From Halicephalobus mephisto (Eukaryota; Nematoda; Chromadorea; Rhabditida; Panagrolaimidae): 10,844 nucleotides of DNA. Made by a program: the position numbers and the translations under genes. The notes beneath the pieces were generated by a model. That model was not told the origin of the DNA. It saw only the letters and a program-made list of their open reading frames with translations, and made no database searches. The stretch spans positions 1-10,844 of the forward strand of contig SWDT01000289.1 in NCBI GenBank assembly GCA_009193035.1, given 5' to 3'. How positions within the stretch are numbered: position 1 is the stretch's first letter; every line of letters starts with the position of its first letter. Shown one piece after another: positions 9,353 to 10,844 of this stretch.

Positions 9353-9667
9353 TTCCTAAAGAACACTTTAACTATACCTAGTTCCTCAACATCGTTCAAA
9401 TTTCGAATTACAGATCTTTTTCAATCCGAGATAAGAAATAATGTTTTTGATTCAAACTCGGATCAGGTATCAAATCAGAATGAATATCCAGATGATATCA
9501 AGAGTCGTACTTTTGTACTTCTCCAATGCATCGAATACAGATCCAGAACTGAACTCATGGAATACACTATGAATGTTTCTTCCATCACAACAGATGAGCT
9601 CAAGAATGAAAAAAATGATATCCGTCTCCTCATCATGATAAATCAATGTTTTCTCCCGATTGTAATT
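9353..9667 (+). other. Open stretch of 105 codons, possible exon
   Basis: Open frame between TAA 9350-9352 and TAG 9668-9670. An acceptor-like ATTACAG ends at 9413, and from 9416 onward about 13 of 84 residues are Asp or Glu, well above the roughly five expected from base composition. The sequence downstream to 9954 also reads coding-like in a neighbouring frame but with TGA at 9697, 9754 and 9883. There is no recognised domain and no start codon that fits. It may be a decayed exon or an A/G-rich chance frame. Confidence 0.2.
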
Positions 9668-10369
9668 TAGAAGAGACTACTGAACATTATCATAACTGAA
9701 ATCCATTGCTGGAACAAGATGAAATATCCCTCAATAACATGAAAAAATGTCGATGAAGAAGTAAATTAATTCTCAGTAATGGAATATCATTATTGGATCA
9801 ACTTTCAGGAACGAACTTTCATACAGAAACAGAAATGAGCAATAATCAAACTATTCTTCATTCTCACCGACGAACAACGGAATGAATTTCCATCAGATGC
9901 ATTTCTTGCGCTAAATCTATAATTGACAATTCAGAAGTCATTATTCATCAATAAAATGCTTTTTTAGATTAATTTATTGAAGTAGTTTTATTCCTGAATT
10001 ATTATAGATTTTACAATAAAATGCTGTATACATGGTTTTCAAAAATATACTCAGAAAAATGTTCTCCATAGTAGAAATTACATTAAGAAAAACTTCTAAC
10101 TAATTCTGTTCATCATGAATGTCCCTTTTTGACCCCTCAGAGACGGACGACAATCCAAAAATTGAAGTTTGATTTTTGTCTCTATATCATGTTGTTTTCA
10201 AAAATATCATTGTTACTATGTATATTTAAATGGAATGCTTTTGTGTCATACAGAAAAAATAAATAATCTTAATGCCTAGCGTTTCTATAATATCTACAGC
10301 GAACAATAAAGTATGTTTTATTCTCCTATCAAAGTAAGAGAACCAATGCAGTCAGAAAAATTCTTTATC

Positions 10370-10488
10370 GCTAGGGGTCAAACCAGGGTGAAAGAACGCC
10401 ATCCCGTCCGATCTGGCCAGTGAAACGCCCTAGGGCTCGATTAGTACTTGGATCGGAGACGTCCTGGGAATCTCCAGTGCTCCTAGCT
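10370..10488 (+). rRNA. 5S ribosomal RNA gene
   Basis: This 119-base segment folds as 5S rRNA of the large ribosomal subunit. Helix I pairs GCTAGGGG (10370-10377) with the 3' end CTCCTAGC (10480-10487), eight pairs with one G-U. Loop and helix III (GCCATCCCGTCCGATCTGGC, 10398-10417) and the internal control region TTAGTACTTGGATCGGAGAC (10441-10460) followed by CCTGGGAAT match nematode 5S from memory. Helix II pairs AGGGTG (10385-10390) with CGCCCT (10426-10431) using bases that differ from the Caenorhabditis ones on both strands, so pairing has been kept by compensating changes. Helix V has one C-C mismatch and the A-box part (GTGAAAC in place of GTTAAGC) is divergent. It is transcribed by RNA polymerase III from the internal promoter. 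Likely functional; a single copy in this window, not a tandem array. Confidence 0.93.
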
Positions 10489-10490
10489 TC

Positions 10491-10496
10491 TTTTTT
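10491..10496 (+). terminator. RNA polymerase III T-run terminator
   Basis: Six consecutive T residues three bases past the end of the 5S rRNA, the standard stop signal for polymerase III. Confidence 0.85.
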
Positions 10497-10844
10497 GAAC
10501 AAATTCAGTAAATTTGAAATTACTAGAAAACTGATCAGAAAGGGATGATAATTACCTCTGAGAGAAAGTAGGAAAATACCCATTTCTTTTTTTAAACCTT
10601 TTCCTTCAAACAAAACGAGATGAAATATCCAAATTTAATTAACAATAAATCTCCCCAATACTTTCACAACTCTACCAGAACTTTTAGTTCATCTACATAA
10701 AAGTCATAAATAAATCCAAGGAAATCTTTTATATTTTATCTGCTTAGAATTTGTACAAACGTTTCATTTCTTTTTACAAGTTGATAAAAAGTGTATTTTT
10801 CCACTGATATCTGAACTTTGTCATTTACAGAGTATACTTTAATT
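10497..10844. other. Right flank, no gene seen
   Basis: AT-rich sequence with frequent stops. An 80-codon minus-strand frame crossing 10613-10371 is mostly antisense to the 5S gene and is not a gene. No second 5S copy follows within the 350 bases available. Confidence 0.5.

Larger units (their letters stand above)
6060..10369. other. Long intergenic stretch without a supportable gene
   Basis: Plus-strand open stretches occur at about 6813-7065 (84 codons), 8120-8348 (over 60 codons), and 9353-9667 (105 codons), none with a matching start, a consistent splice partner or a recognised domain. Stop codons elsewhere appear at close to the rate expected for this base composition (about one in thirteen codons). 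A few inverted repeats, an AAAATT run and an SL1-like motif are listed separately. Confidence 0.5.

Noticed and set aside
6700..9960. An apparent multi-kilobase plus-strand protein that continues if each stop codon is treated as a +1 frameshift (skipping its T)
   Set aside because: Skipping the T at each stop lets any sequence be read on indefinitely. In the part I read through, roughly 60 stops fell in about 750 codons, which is what base composition predicts. There is no excess of open reading to explain, so recoding is not supported.
9949..10025. A 12-base direct repeat CAATAAAATGCT at 9949-9960 and 10014-10025
   Set aside because: It is short and AT-rich, without wider similarity between the two sites, so probably chance; no element borders match it.
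10371..10613. An 80-codon minus-strand frame with a donor-like GTAATT at about 10553
   Set aside because: Half of it is antisense to the 5S rRNA gene, and no partner exon is visible.
1..10844. CRISPR array, bacterial operon or phage content
   Set aside because: No regularly spaced repeats, no ribosome-binding-site-led gene strings, and the spliced gene plus polymerase III 5S gene point to an animal nuclear genome.

Overview
This is an AT-rich (roughly one third GC where counted), gene-poor stretch of an animal genome, most likely a nematode. The best lineage clue is a complete 5S rRNA gene near the right end. Its loop and helix III and its 3' control region match the nematode form of 5S as I remember it from Caenorhabditis. 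The protein gene also has short introns with GTAAG-type donors and TTTTAG acceptors. The species cannot be named from this window.

Layout, left to right. About 105-1010 holds a decayed mariner-type DNA transposon: one probable left terminal repeat and a transposase remnant broken by in-frame stops and frame changes. Position 1548-1770 is a clean 223-bp solo LTR with TG...CA ends, an inverted 7-bp terminus, a TATA box, a polyadenylation signal and a perfect 5-bp target-site duplication (ATCAA) on both sides. From 1776 to about 4080 I find no convincing gene, only one coding-like open stretch (2893-3243). Minus-strand 6028-4116 is the only apparently intact protein gene. I model it as three exons encoding 548 residues of an unrecognised protein with a Cys/His cluster that looks zinc-binding; TATA-like and AATAAA signals flank it. 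From 6060 to 10369 there is again no supportable gene, only chance-length open frames, a few inverted repeats and a 22-base match resembling the nematode SL1 spliced leader. The 5S rRNA gene lies on the plus strand at 10370-10488, followed by a T6 terminator.

Nothing links these parts into one pathway. The left third is a transposon graveyard, the middle holds a single orphan gene, and the 5S gene is an independent RNA polymerase III unit. I looked hard for a hidden system. The apparent multi-kilobase coding with stops in 6.7-9.9 kb has a stop density matching random sequence of this composition, so I record it as rejected.
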